Assembly (NCBI RefSeq): GCF_011300875.1
Contig: NZ_CP049862.1
Span: 1,178,001-1,242,000 of the forward strand
Source: Sanguibacter sp. HDW7
GTDB taxonomy: Bacteria; Actinomycetota; Actinomycetes; Actinomycetales; Cellulomonadaceae
Length of the DNA stretch: 64,000 nt
Direction of reading: 5' to 3'
The notes under the pieces were generated by a model. That model was not told the origin of the DNA, did not search any database, and saw only the letters and a list, made by a program, of their open reading frames with translations. Shown here in pieces: positions 24,826 to 32,994 of this stretch (position 1 is the first letter of the stretch; each line of letters starts with the position of its first letter). A program made the position numbers and the translations under genes.

Positions 24826-25995
24826 ATGACCGCACCCACCCCCCGCAAGCGGCGCGCCGGTCGCGCGTCGTTTGGCTCCGTCCGCCGCCTCGCCTCGGGG
24901 CGCTGGCAGGCGCGCTATCCCGACGAGGCCGGTCAGCCGATGAACGCGCCGACGACGTTCGAGACGCGCGGCGAGGCTGAGACGCACCTCGCGGACGTCC
25001 GCGCTCAGCGTGCGCGTGGCGCGTGGATCGACCCGCGAGGCGCGCGCATTCCGTTGCACGAGTGGATCGGGCAGTGGATCGAGAACGGGGGCTCTCGCGG
25101 CTCGCTGGCACCCCGCACGGCGAAGATGTACCGAGACGTTGCGCGCCTGCGCATCGACCCCAGCATCGGCGCTGTGGAGGTCGGGAAGATCACGCCTGCG
25201 GCGGTCCGGCGCTGGCACACCGAGGCGCTCAAGGCGGCGGGCAAGGCCGGTAAGGGGGAAGCGCAGGTGAGGCAGGCGTACGCGCTGCTCAAGGCATCGC
25301 TGCGGACCGCCGAGGCGGACGGGCTGATCGCCAAGAACCCTTGCCAGATCGTTGGCGCTGGGACCGCGAGGAGCGACGAGAGGCCTCTCATGAGCGTTGA
25401 GGTCTTCGGCGAGATCGTCGCGCACCTCCCGGAGCACCTGCGGGCTCCCGTCGTGACGATGATCGGTGCGCACCTGCGGCTTGGCGAACTCGTCGCGCTG
25501 CGGCGCGGGGACCTCGACCTCGACGCGGGCACGCTGCGGATCGAACGGCAGATCGTCGCGGACGGCGCTGAGCCGAGCCCGACCAAGACGCGCGCGTGGA
25601 GGTCCGTGGATCTGCCCGCCTCGGTTGTGAGCGTCCTGCGTGAGCACCTCGCGTCGGGCCCCACTGCGCTTCCCGGCGCTCCGCTCTTCTGGGGGGCTCG
25701 TCCCGCTGCGGGCGGCACGTATACGTGGACGGGTGAACCGCTCCGTCGGGCGGCTGTGCAGCGTGCATGGGCCAAGGCCCGGGATCTCGCAGGGCACCCC
25801 GAGTACCATTTGCACGATGCGCGCCACACGGGCCTGACGGTCGTCGCTGGCATTCCCGGCATGGCGACCAAGGACATCATGCGTCGTGGCGGGCACACGA
25901 CGATGCGCGCAGCGTTGGGCTACCAGCACGCAGTTCAGACGAGCGGCAAGGTGGCTGCGGCAGGGCTCGACGCGGCGCTCGCGGGGGTGCTCTAG
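24826..25995 (+). CDS. int: Tyrosine site-specific integrase
   Basis: 389 residues. The ATG at 24826 has GAGGAGG 5 nt upstream; an upstream ATG at 24790 lacks a site. An AP2-like arm-binding N-terminus (GSVRRLASGRWQARYPDEAGQP) is followed by a SAM-like core-binding domain (about 80-170) and the catalytic domain: R218 (LRLGEL), H330-x-x-R333 (HDARH), H357 (GGHTTM) and the nucleophile Tyr366. It is intact, and lies 100 bp from the right att core. Confidence 0.95.
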   Translation: MTAPTPRKRRAGRASFGSVRRLASGRWQARYPDEAGQPMNAPTTFETRGEAETHLADVRAQRARGAWIDPRGARIPLHEWIGQWIENGGSRGSLAPRTAKMYRDVARLRIDPSIGAVEVGKITPAAVRRWHTEALKAAGKAGKGEAQVRQAYALLKASLRTAEADGLIAKNPCQIVGAGTARSDERPLMSVEVFGEIVAHLPEHLRAPVVTMIGAHLRLGELVALRRGDLDLDAGTLRIERQIVADGAEPSPTKTRAWRSVDLPASVVSVLREHLASGPTALPGAPLFWGARPAAGGTYTWTGEPLRRAAVQRAWAKARDLAGHPEYHLHDARHTGLTVVAGIPGMATKDIMRRGGHTTMRAALGYQHAVQTSGKVAAAGLDAALAGVL

Positions 25996-26024
25996 TGGCA
26001 CGCTATGGCACGGATCTGGCACGC
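25994..26024. repeat. Triple TGGCAC array, candidate integrase arm sites (right)
   Basis: TGGCAC occurs three times at 10-11 bp spacing directly after the integrase stop, including TGGCACGGATCTGGCACG, which also occurs near the left end (21678-21707). Confidence 0.6.
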
Positions 26025-26077
26025 GGAGGGTCCCGAGTGGGGCGCTGGGGTGCGTGCGGGGCGCTCCGCGAGGCTCT

Positions 26078-26091
26078 GACCTGCGGAAACG
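26078..26091. repeat. Subterminal direct repeat, right copy
   Basis: GACCTGCGGAAACG, also present at 21592-21605 near the left end. Confidence 0.5.
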
Positions 26092-26094
26092 TTC

Positions 26095-26138
26095 GGAGCG
26101 GATGACGGGAATCGAACCCGCGTAATCAGTTTGGAAGA
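26095..26138 (-). repeat. att site, right copy (within tRNA-Gly)
   Basis: 44 bp identical to 21529-21572. It spans the 3' acceptor, T-arm and anticodon region of the tRNA-Gly gene, so integration keeps the tRNA functional. Confidence 0.95.
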
Positions 26139-26167
26139 CTGAGGCTCTACCATTGAGCTACATCCGC
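26097..26167 (-). tRNA. tRNA-Gly (anticodon UCC)
   Basis: On the minus strand GCGGATG (5' acceptor) pairs with CATCCGC. The D-arm GTAGCTCAATGGTAGAGC, the anticodon loop CTTCCAA (UCC) and the T-loop GGTTCGATTCC are all present; the discriminator is U. 71 nt, no encoded CCA. It is the integration site of the element to its left. Confidence 0.96.
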
Positions 26168-26282
26168 GAGGTCTCACCAGAGGCAGGACCGACGGATACA
26201 TTAGCAGGCGGCGGGCGTGCTCCCGCACCCGAGGGCGCTTCGAGCGTCTATGCTTCTCGACGGACCGCGCTCTGTGCGGCCG

Positions 26283-26358
<76 letters not shown>

Positions 26359-26392
26359 CCGGACTGGTGACACAACTTCACCGGTCGTAGTG

Positions 26393-26442
26393 ACAGAACC
26401 TCTCGTCGAGGGCCCTGCGGGGCTCTGGGTGAGGGGTTCTGT
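26393..26442 (+). terminator. Hairpin after tRNA-Pro
   Basis: ACAGAACCTCTC (26393-26404) and GAGGGGTTCTGT (26431-26442) pair with one G-U, followed by CCGTTT. It is a likely terminator of the tRNA-Pro transcript. The rest of the gap up to 26621 shows no gene. Confidence 0.6.
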
Positions 26443-26621
26443 CCGTTTCCGGCGCCGGTCGGTCGGCGCGGCTCAGTGTTCGGGCTGCCAGCGGCGAACA
26501 GTGACGCTCGCTCGGGGTGGTTCGGGGGCGTGCGGAGAATCGCCGGTGGCCCGTCAGGCTCGGGGCCTGCGGGCTGTGTGGGTGGGGCTGTGGAGTTCGG
26601 TGCGCGGCGGGCCGCGCGGGC

Positions 26622-28241
26622 TCAGTTGGCTGGTGGTGCGCCGGGTCGCTGAGGGGAGCTCGCGACGGCGTTGAGCCGGAGTCGCTCGATGTCGGTGCCG
26701 GGTTCGGCGTCGTAGAGGGCGCCGTCGTCGATGGCGTTCTTCGTGGCCCAGGAGCGGATGGCCTGGATGTTGTACTGCACGATCGCTGCGGCGGTCATGA
26801 GGGCAGTGGCGGTGATGCCCATGACGCGGGTCCAGCCGCGTGTCATGCCTTGCCCGGAGCGGGCCTTGAGGCCGCCGAAGGCTCCTTCGACCGAGGAGCG
26901 TCGGGAGTAGTTCTCGATCCAGTCGGGGGTGCCCCAGCGGTGGGGCTGGTGGTGCTTGGAGATGACGTCGGAGCGCAGGGTGAGGGTGACTGCGTCGTAG
27001 ATCTTGAGGTTGCGCTGTGCGGGGGTGGCGAGGTGGCGGTCGGCGCCGGGGCGGAAGAACCGCTGGTCTCCGTTGGCCTTGCGGCGGCCGTTGGGAGTCA
27101 GGGCGAAGCGTCCGAGCTCGGCGATCTGGGCGTGGAACTCGGCGAGGTTGCGGATGGCTGCCTCGTGGCGACGCTTGGCTCGTGCGGAGGCCTTGGGTGC
27201 CAGGGGTGCGATCTTGTAGCGGGTGGGGCGCTTGAGCGTGAAGAGCTCCTTCGGCGTCCAGGGGACGTAGGGCCAGCCGGCGAACATGATGACGCCGGTG
27301 TCCGCGTCGATGCGGGGCTTGAGGTCGTCCTTGAGCATGTCGGTGTACTGCTGGATGCCGCGTGCGTGGAGCTCGTCGGCCCAGATCTCCTGGCGCCAGT
27401 TGCTGTACCCGCGGTCGGTGAGGATCGTCGGGTTGGGTGCCGTGGGAAGGACGACGTCGTCGAGCAGCTCCAGTGTGGGGTCGGTCAGGGGCGTGGCTGC
27501 GGGCACGAGGTTGAAGCCGGCGAAGGTCTTGAGGGGCTGGTAGATGCTGCCGGGGGTGTAGCTCGTGGTGACGGCGTTGAGGTGGTAGCCGAAGAACATC
27601 TCCGAGGCTGAGTCGGTGGTCCGGGTGCGGTGACCGTGGCGGGCGTCGGGGTCGGCGGCGAAGGTGCGCTGACGGGTCCAGGCGGAGCCGTCGGCGAGGT
27701 AGTCCTCCCCGGGCTCGGGGCGGGTCTTCACGCTGCCGGGACGGCTCCAGGTGGGGACCGCGGAGGCGTCGATCGCGTAGGTCGTGGCCGCGGGAAGCCA
27801 TGCGGGTGTGGATGCGCCGATGAGGGCGTTGAGCCATGCGGTCGTGGACTCGTAGCGGGCGATGCGCTCGTCCTCGGTGAGGTCGGGGCGCTTGTGCGGG
27901 GAGTAGTCCAGGGCGTTGACGATCGCGTTGAACAGGTAGCGGAACTGGCGGATGGTGAGGCGGTGCTCGGTGCCGTTCTTGGTCCACAGGAGTCCGTCGC
28001 GGCGCAGTCGCGAGCCGCAGAGCTCCTCGGTGAGGATGCGGTGGATCGTGGTGTGCGTGGCGTCGCGGAAGCGTGAGCTGGCGGCGACGACGGTGGCGGC
28101 CAGAAGGGTCTCCACGCGCAGCGGGCGGGGTCGTCCTCCGCGGGGGCTGGCGAGCTCGGCCTCGATCTTGTGGGCGATGCCGGAGGTTCGCACGACGTTC
28201 AGGGCGCGGTCGAACTCCGTCTCCAGGGTGCGGACGCTCAT
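26622..28241 (-). CDS. DDE-type transposase (IS4/IS1182-like)
   Basis: 539 residues, apparently intact. An N-terminal helical region precedes an RNase-H-like core: YAIDASAVPTWSR (first Asp, about 173-185), ILTDRGYSNWRQEIW (second Asp, about 280-294) and the C-terminal SSVEGAFGGLKARSGQGMTRGW with the catalytic Glu. The subfamily is not certain. Its ATG overlaps the stop of the upstream recombinase-like gene (ATGA at 28238-28241), so the two form a coupled unit. I could not find terminal inverted repeats around the pair. Confidence 0.85.
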   Translation of the reverse strand: MSVRTLETEFDRALNVVRTSGIAHKIEAELASPRGGRPRPLRVETLLAATVVAASSRFRDATHTTIHRILTEELCGSRLRRDGLLWTKNGTEHRLTIRQFRYLFNAIVNALDYSPHKRPDLTEDERIARYESTTAWLNALIGASTPAWLPAATTYAIDASAVPTWSRPGSVKTRPEPGEDYLADGSAWTRQRTFAADPDARHGHRTRTTDSASEMFFGYHLNAVTTSYTPGSIYQPLKTFAGFNLVPAATPLTDPTLELLDDVVLPTAPNPTILTDRGYSNWRQEIWADELHARGIQQYTDMLKDDLKPRIDADTGVIMFAGWPYVPWTPKELFTLKRPTRYKIAPLAPKASARAKRRHEAAIRNLAEFHAQIAELGRFALTPNGRRKANGDQRFFRPGADRHLATPAQRNLKIYDAVTLTLRSDVISKHHQPHRWGTPDWIENYSRRSSVEGAFGGLKARSGQGMTRGWTRVMGITATALMTAAAIVQYNIQAIRSWATKNAIDDGALYDAEPGTDIERLRLNAVASSPQRPGAPPAN

Positions 28242-29962
28242 CGGGTCACCTGCTTCCCGCCGGCAGTGGCCGTGGTGGCGGACGCGTGGGGTGCGTCGGG
28301 TGCGGTGCGGCTGGTGGTGACGTGCGCGGGGGCGAGGGTTGCGTGGGGCAGGAGGTCGGCGAGGGTGGCGGCCGTGGTGAGTCCGGCGTCGGCGAGCAGG
28401 CGGGGCAGGGGGATGGCGACGTGGATCATCGCGAACAGCCACGTGGTGCGCATGCGGGCGACGTCGAGCTTGATCTCGGTGCGGGATGCTGTGGTCAGTC
28501 GCAGGGTGGTGACGTTGCGGCGGCCTTCGAGGTGCCCGATGAGAAGGGCGTCCGGGGCGCCGGTGTGCAGGGCGAGACCGGTGCGCACGAGAGGCGCGTA
28601 GGTGTCGCGGATGATGACGGTGCGCGGGGCCGGCCCGGCGGGGACGGTGACAGTGAGGTAGGGGAAGAGCGTGTCGGTGTCGTGCTCGACGATGTCGATG
28701 GCGCGCACGTAGCGCAGGTCGCGCGTGGCCAGGCCCGCACCCAGGGCGAGACCGACGGTGAGTGCGCCGACGCGGCACCTGGCGGTGGACGGCTGGACCT
28801 GGACGAGCTCGGTCAGCCACATGCACTCCTCGGGGCTGTAGGGGCCGCGCAGAGGGGTGTAGGTGCTCGGGATGCTCAGCGGGGTGGCGTCCAGAGCCCC
28901 GACCATGCGGCGCAGCGCGGAGCGGGTGGAGGCCAGGGACGCGGCCGAGTGGGGGGCGTGGGTGGTGCGCCGGTGACTGATGTACGCCTCGACGAGGTCG
29001 GGGGCGAGGATCTCGGTGGCCGAGAGCTGCGCGGCGGGGTCGGGGCGTGTGGGCTGGCGGGTGGCCCAGGCCAGGAACTGCACGGCCGCGGTTGCGCGGG
29101 CACGGGCGATGTTGACGGTCGTCGGGGCGGACCCGGTGACCAGCCGCAGCGTGAGGGGACGCAGCTCGGCCCACTGCCGGCCTGCCATGCCGCGAGGGAA
29201 GTAGTCGCGCAGGGCCGCGGCGACGTCCTCGGGCAGGGAAGCGGGGTCGGGCTCGGGAGCCAGGACGGGGCCGGAGGCGGCCCGACGCGAGGCTGCGCGC
29301 TCGGCACGCTCCAGGGCGAGCTGGGCACGCTTGGAGAGTGCCTTGGGGGTCTGGGGAGTCTTCGGGGTGGGTGTGGCTTGGACCGCCTCCGTGCTTCGCT
29401 CATCGGTCGCCTGCAGGATGCGGGCGGTGTAGGTGAGCTCGAGGGTGCGCGCTGTGCGTCCCCGTGCAGTGCCCTGGCGCAGCGTGGCGGCCAGTGCCGT
29501 GAGCGTGGAGGCGGTGACGGGACGGCCTGCCTGGGCCAGGGCGTCGGCGAGGACCAGGACGCTGGCGTCCTGGGTGTAGGTGCGCACACGCGCTGCGGGG
29601 CGGGTGCGACGGCGCGTAGGGATCTCGAGGCCGCGGGCGGTGCGTCCGGCGGCGTCCAGGCGGGCGGCGAGGTGGCCGGTGGAGCGGCCGCCGCGTGCGG
29701 CGTGACGTTCGAGCAGGACGTTGATCGCGGTGGGCGTCAGGAGCCGGGCCAGGTCGGGGGTGGCCTGCTGGTCCCAGCCGTAGGGGCCGGCGAGGAACGT
29801 GCACAGGGCCCATGCCATGCCGCGAGCACGCCGGGGATCGGACGGTTCGGTGCGGGCGGCGAGGTCGAGCACGGCCGCGCGGGCCAGGGCCCAGGCGTGG
29901 GTGCCGAGCACGGTGGGGGTGTAGTGCTCGAGGACGGCGAGGACCTGTGGATTGGCGTTCAT
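28238..29962 (-). CDS. Tyrosine-recombinase-like protein coupled to a transposase
   Basis: 574 residues from the ATG at 29962 (no clear ribosome site; longer in-frame starts exist up to 30118). The C-terminal half looks like a phage-integrase fold: VEAYISHRRTTHAPHSAASLAS (core-binding end), then ALTVGLALGAGLATRDLRYVRAIDIV with Arg where the first catalytic Arg lies, and NVTTLRLTTASRTEIKLDVARMRTTWLFAMI in place of the HxxR/H/Y region. The later His and Tyr are not obvious, so catalysis may be lost or altered. The N-terminal half is Ala/Arg-rich with a coiled-coil-like stretch (ALSKRAQLALERAERAA). Confidence 0.65.
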   Translation of the reverse strand: MNANPQVLAVLEHYTPTVLGTHAWALARAAVLDLAARTEPSDPRRARGMAWALCTFLAGPYGWDQQATPDLARLLTPTAINVLLERHAARGGRSTGHLAARLDAAGRTARGLEIPTRRRTRPAARVRTYTQDASVLVLADALAQAGRPVTASTLTALAATLRQGTARGRTARTLELTYTARILQATDERSTEAVQATPTPKTPQTPKALSKRAQLALERAERAASRRAASGPVLAPEPDPASLPEDVAAALRDYFPRGMAGRQWAELRPLTLRLVTGSAPTTVNIARARATAAVQFLAWATRQPTRPDPAAQLSATEILAPDLVEAYISHRRTTHAPHSAASLASTRSALRRMVGALDATPLSIPSTYTPLRGPYSPEECMWLTELVQVQPSTARCRVGALTVGLALGAGLATRDLRYVRAIDIVEHDTDTLFPYLTVTVPAGPAPRTVIIRDTYAPLVRTGLALHTGAPDALLIGHLEGRRNVTTLRLTTASRTEIKLDVARMRTTWLFAMIHVAIPLPRLLADAGLTTAATLADLLPHATLAPAHVTTSRTAPDAPHASATTATAGGKQVTR

Positions 29963-30071
29963 GGCCGGGACGGTCGCGAGGACGATCCGGCGGGCAATGC
30001 CGCGACGGCGCGGTGTTCGCGGTGCGGGTTTGGGTGCGGGTGGGGCGCCGCGACGGTGAGGGAGTGAGCGT

Positions 30072-30107
30072 TGCGACGCTCCGCACCACCTGTGGCGCAC
30101 CGTCGCA
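30072..30107. promoter_or_regulatory. Dyad between the recombinase gene and the small gene at 30133
   Basis: TGCGACG (30072-30078) and CGTCGCA (30101-30107) flank an inner CCACCTGTGG palindrome. It lies in the divergent promoter gap; an operator or a recombinase binding site are both possible. Confidence 0.4.
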
Positions 30108-30132
30108 GGGGTGTCCAATCGAGGAGGACCAC

Positions 30133-30429
30133 ATGTCCACCACGACCATGCCCCGTCGGGGCAAGCGTCTTCAGGCTCGTCGTCGTTCTGAGCTCTTGAC
30201 CAAGCGTGCCGCTGTCGGTGCGCAGTGGGCCGACAGGATGTCGCACGGCTTTGCCTCGGGTCGTCTCCTCCAGGAGATGGCGACGTTGGAGCTGACGCTC
30301 ATGGAGGGCTGGCCGCACCTGAGCGAGAGGTGGGTCTCGGAGTGGATCATCGCTGATGTGCGACGGATCCACGGCGGCCCGGAGGCGCAGATGCCTGGAT
30401 GCGGATACTGCGCGTTGGCGCAGAAGTAG
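30133..30429 (+). CDS. Small basic protein of unknown function (98 aa)
   Basis: GAGGAGGACC precedes the ATG at 30133, an excellent ribosome site. The N-terminus is strongly basic (PRRGKRLQARRRSELLTKR), followed by amphipathic helices (LLQEMATLELTLMEGWPHLSERWVSEWIIADVRR) and a short CGYCA end. No family recognised. It diverges from the recombinase-like gene and is followed by a strong terminator. Confidence 0.65.
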   Translation: MSTTTMPRRGKRLQARRRSELLTKRAAVGAQWADRMSHGFASGRLLQEMATLELTLMEGWPHLSERWVSEWIIADVRRIHGGPEAQMPGCGYCALAQK

Positions 30430-30436
30430 TACCCCC

Positions 30437-30472
30437 GGGGTGGGTCGGGACTGTCAGGTCCCGACCCACCCC
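30437..30472 (+). terminator. Hairpin after the 98-aa gene
   Basis: Perfect 15-bp stem GGGGTGGGTCGGGAC / complement, loop TGTCAG. Confidence 0.85.
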
Positions 30473-30505
30473 GTCCGCACTGCCCAGGGGAGGTGCAGGG
30501 GCACG

Positions 30506-30874
30506 ATGGGGTGCATGACGTCATGTGATGCGGAAGTACCTGTCTGGATGTGGGAGGTCGAGCCGGGCCGGCTCGACGTGCGAGTCCTGGGCCAAGGACG
30601 GTTCTGGGTGACGCGCGAGGCGCAGGTGCTCGAGCTGTCGGCGATGACGGGCGAGCACCTGCAGGCTGTCGCGGAGATGCTGCGTGGCAAGGCGATGCTG
30701 CTGCACATGTGGGCGATGGGAGACCTGCTCGCGGGCTTCGCCGACGGCACCACGGCCGGAGAGCTGCTCGCGATGGAGCTCACCGGGGTGAGCATCGCGG
30801 ACCTGGACCCGGAGGAGTGGCTGGCGACGACGCCGTTAATGCGGGCGATCGAAAATCCGTCCCTGAGGGTTTGA
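30506..30874 (+). CDS. Hypothetical acidic protein (122 aa)
   Basis: It reads MGCMTSCDAEVPVWMWEVEP, then a mixed alpha/beta stretch (ARGQGRFWVTREAQVL-like) and a helical C-terminus (GELLAMELTGVSIADLDPEEWLATTPLMRAIE). AGGGG lies 5 nt before the ATG at 30506; an internal ATG at 30515 is the alternative. No family recognised. It follows the 98-aa gene beyond a terminator, so it is probably transcribed separately. Confidence 0.6.
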   Translation: MGCMTSCDAEVPVWMWEVEPGRLDVRVLGQGRFWVTREAQVLELSAMTGEHLQAVAEMLRGKAMLLHMWAMGDLLAGFADGTTAGELLAMELTGVSIADLDPEEWLATTPLMRAIENPSLRV

Positions 30875-31449
30875 TCGCGTAGTGCTGCACGGCGACAGTC
30901 ATGGATGACTACGCGTAGCGGAAGTTGAATCGTACGACCGGGATTTGCGGTCGGGACGTTAGGAATCGCGCGGATGGTGATCGATCGCCCTGCCTGACTC
31001 CTTGCGCACCCATCGCGTAGGGTCGCAACACGTTGGGCGTGACAACGGACTGGAAACTCCACCTTCGAACTGACTCTCGATAATGCTGCCGACGGTGTGA
31101 CCCAAGTAGTGGCCGATGGTCCGAGAAATAGTGGACGCGTTCCTGAATAGATCTGCTGCAAAGGCGCAAAGCGGGGTTGCCCGCCAATTGCGGACCGTGC
31201 AAGCGGCTGGTCGCCGCCAACCGTCAGACTTCTTTATGGCCTACACGCGTCCCGCACGAATGTCCACTGAGGTTCAGTGTGCGTGCGCTCGTGCGAAGTT
31301 GACCTTAGTGGAGATCTCGTCGTGGAATCGATGGCTAAGCCGCGCAGCGACGAGTGCTGCGCTTGCCGCGGACTCGCCTGCTCATTGAGTTCTCGTCCCA
31401 GTTCGGCACGTGGCTCCCCGGAAACGTGCGCCTGGATCTGAGGCGATTT
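30875..31449. other. AT-richer intergenic stretch, no supported gene
   Basis: About 575 bp with visibly lower GC than the core genes and stops in most frames. The longest plus-strand frame (31116-31388) has no ribosome site and no recognisable product. It looks like decayed island DNA. Confidence 0.5.
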
Positions 31450-31902
31450 CTATGAAAGTAGCCGAAGGCAATCCTCGGTAAGAGAATTGAGTGTTGAGAA
31501 GTCGTAGGAAGACATGGCGGAAGAGCGCTGTGTGATCTCCGCGTCAGATATTCCGTTCAGTGCCGATCGAACGCCCTTGCACAGTTGGACCTGTTCGGCG
31601 GTGCCGGCTGCATCAAACCTGTTCAGTAGATCAACGACATCGCTGCTGAATAGTTGATCGCGAGAGACTGCTATCCCGGGACGTGCAGGCGGCGCGGGCT
31701 GAGATGTGGAACGAACCACGGTCGAGGTGGTCGTCTTGCCTTCACTACCTCCGCAGGAGTTGAGCATGCCGAAAATAATGCCTATGGTCGCGAATGCTGC
31801 AATGTATGTAAAGCAGCCAGGACTCGAGGAGCTTCCGCCGCCGGTCCAGGGGGCTTGCTCAAAGCTGGCATTGTCGTCGTCGTTCGAATGAATGCTGTAC
31901 AT
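31450..31902 (-). CDS. Single-helix membrane protein of unknown function
   Basis: 150 residues from the ATG at 31902, preceded by AGGGA (in-frame alternatives extend to 31968). An acidic/Ser-Gly-rich cytosolic head leads to a hydrophobic helix (CFTYIAAFATIGIIFGMLNSC, about 30-50), then a Ser/Thr/Pro linker and an extracytoplasmic domain of about 80 residues with two Cys (VQLCKG, EDCLRLL). Codon use has lower GC3 than the core, consistent with acquired DNA. No family recognised. Confidence 0.6.
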   Translation of the reverse strand: MYSIHSNDDDNASFEQAPWTGGGSSSSPGCFTYIAAFATIGIIFGMLNSCGGSEGKTTTSTVVRSTSQPAPPARPGIAVSRDQLFSSDVVDLLNRFDAAGTAEQVQLCKGVRSALNGISDAEITQRSSAMSSYDFSTLNSLTEDCLRLLS

Positions 31903-32504
31903 GTTTCCCTGATCTCGCGTACCTGAGACTGGCTTCCTGGAGCCAGTCAATCGCATCGTATCGACCATCGTACCGATGCATCGGACTCATCGTGTGGAGG
32001 AAATCGGTGCACTGGAAGCCAACTCCCGGGGCGCGGTTCGCGGTCGTCGCGCCGCGCCACGGCGAGATGGGGGCGAGAGTTGGCTTCTCCCGGAGCGGCA
32101 ATCGCAGGGGCAGCGTGAGACCCCGAAGCTCGGTGCTGTCGTTGGTCAGTTGGCCCTGTCAAGGCGCCGGGATCGGTCGCGGCAGTGAGGCGGCCTGCCA
32201 TTGGATCTCGGCGTGCAAGTCGGGGGTGGTGCAAAACTCCGGCCAACAGGTCACTCTGCACATGGTTCTTCGGCCGGGAGTGAGAGGGATTGATCCTCGT
32301 CGGCGAGGAGCCCCGCGGACTCCACTGCTACCGCCATCGAGAGGGCTTCGAGGCGACCGCGGACTCGGCTTGCTTGCGGGAGTGGGCCAAAGTGCGCGAG
32401 GACGTGGAAGTCGTCGAGTGCCTCGTGGCCTCGAGTCGTCCATGAGACGGGACGATGACAAGTCGCTCGTGTCAAGGCCGCTCGAGTAGGCCGATCAGGT
32501 CAGG
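31903..32504. other. Intergenic/degenerate stretch without a supported gene
   Basis: About 600 bp. Open frames occur on both strands, for example a leftward frame at 32251-32475 with a plausible amino-acid mix, but none has both a ribosome site and a recognisable family. I leave it unassigned. Confidence 0.45.
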
Positions 32505-32930
32505 TTACACGAGGAAGACACGACGGGTGACGTCAGTCTGAATCGCGAACTCTCCCCGCATCGTCCAACCGCCGACCCCGCCGTGGTTCGCCCCGCCGCA
32601 CTGGCACTGACAGTGGAGGGCGTTTCTCGGGTTGCCGTCCTGGCACCGTGGCCCGCACTTCTGCTGTTGGGCGGCATCGGTGATCACGGTGGTGGCGCCC
32701 AGCCCGAAACGTTCGATGCAAGCGGCCAGTAGTGTGTCAGCGTGACCCCGGACGATCTCCCAGACTCCGTCGCCGACGTGTCGGATCTGGATGCGGGCGC
32801 CCAAAACGTCCCGCAGCCAGAGTGGGTTCGCCCGCGTGTTCGTTGGGTTGTACGGGAGGATCACCTGCGCACGGCCACGTACGGGCACCCAGATAGCCGG
32901 AGGGAACCGCATCTCCGGTGGCCTGATCAT
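32505..32930 (-). CDS. Cys-rich protein with a CxCxCGGxNHG-like motif (141 aa)
   Basis: From the ATG at 32930 it reads MIRPPEMRFPPAIWVPVRGRA, a beta-rich N-terminal half and IRHVGDGVWEIVRGHADTLL. It then has a Cys/His cluster KCGPRCQDGNPRNALHCQCQCGGANHGG (about 101-128) that should bind zinc. A closely similar CxCxCGGxNHG ending occurs in unassigned actinophage and plasmid proteins. The IS3-family element starts 13 bp upstream of the ATG (IR at 32944), so the native promoter has been replaced. Confidence 0.6.
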   Translation of the reverse strand: MIRPPEMRFPPAIWVPVRGRAQVILPYNPTNTRANPLWLRDVLGARIQIRHVGDGVWEIVRGHADTLLAACIERFGLGATTVITDAAQQQKCGPRCQDGNPRNALHCQCQCGGANHGGVGGWTMRGEFAIQTDVTRRVFLV

Positions 32931-32994
32931 TGGCCAAGCATAGTGAACCGCCCCGGGTTTTGTAGAGGCTCTCAACCAACGTCGGATGAGAGTC

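Larger units (their letters stand above)
21529..26138. mobile_element. 4.6-kb integrated element at tRNA-Gly (Int/Xis/Rep; phage-satellite-like)
   Basis: The element lies between two identical 44-bp sequences (21529-21572 and 26095-26138). The right copy is the 3' half of an intact tRNA-Gly gene, the left a truncated duplicate. It carries a tyrosine integrase next to the right end, an excisionase, a HUH Rep and four short leftward genes; nothing like a conjugation ATPase is present. Further short repeats occur inside both ends. The content fits a phage satellite or a small integrative plasmid. Confidence 0.9.

Noticed and set aside
30133-30874. Toxin-antitoxin pair
   Set aside because: The 98-aa and 122-aa genes are separated by a strong terminator and neither shows a known toxin or antitoxin fold motif.
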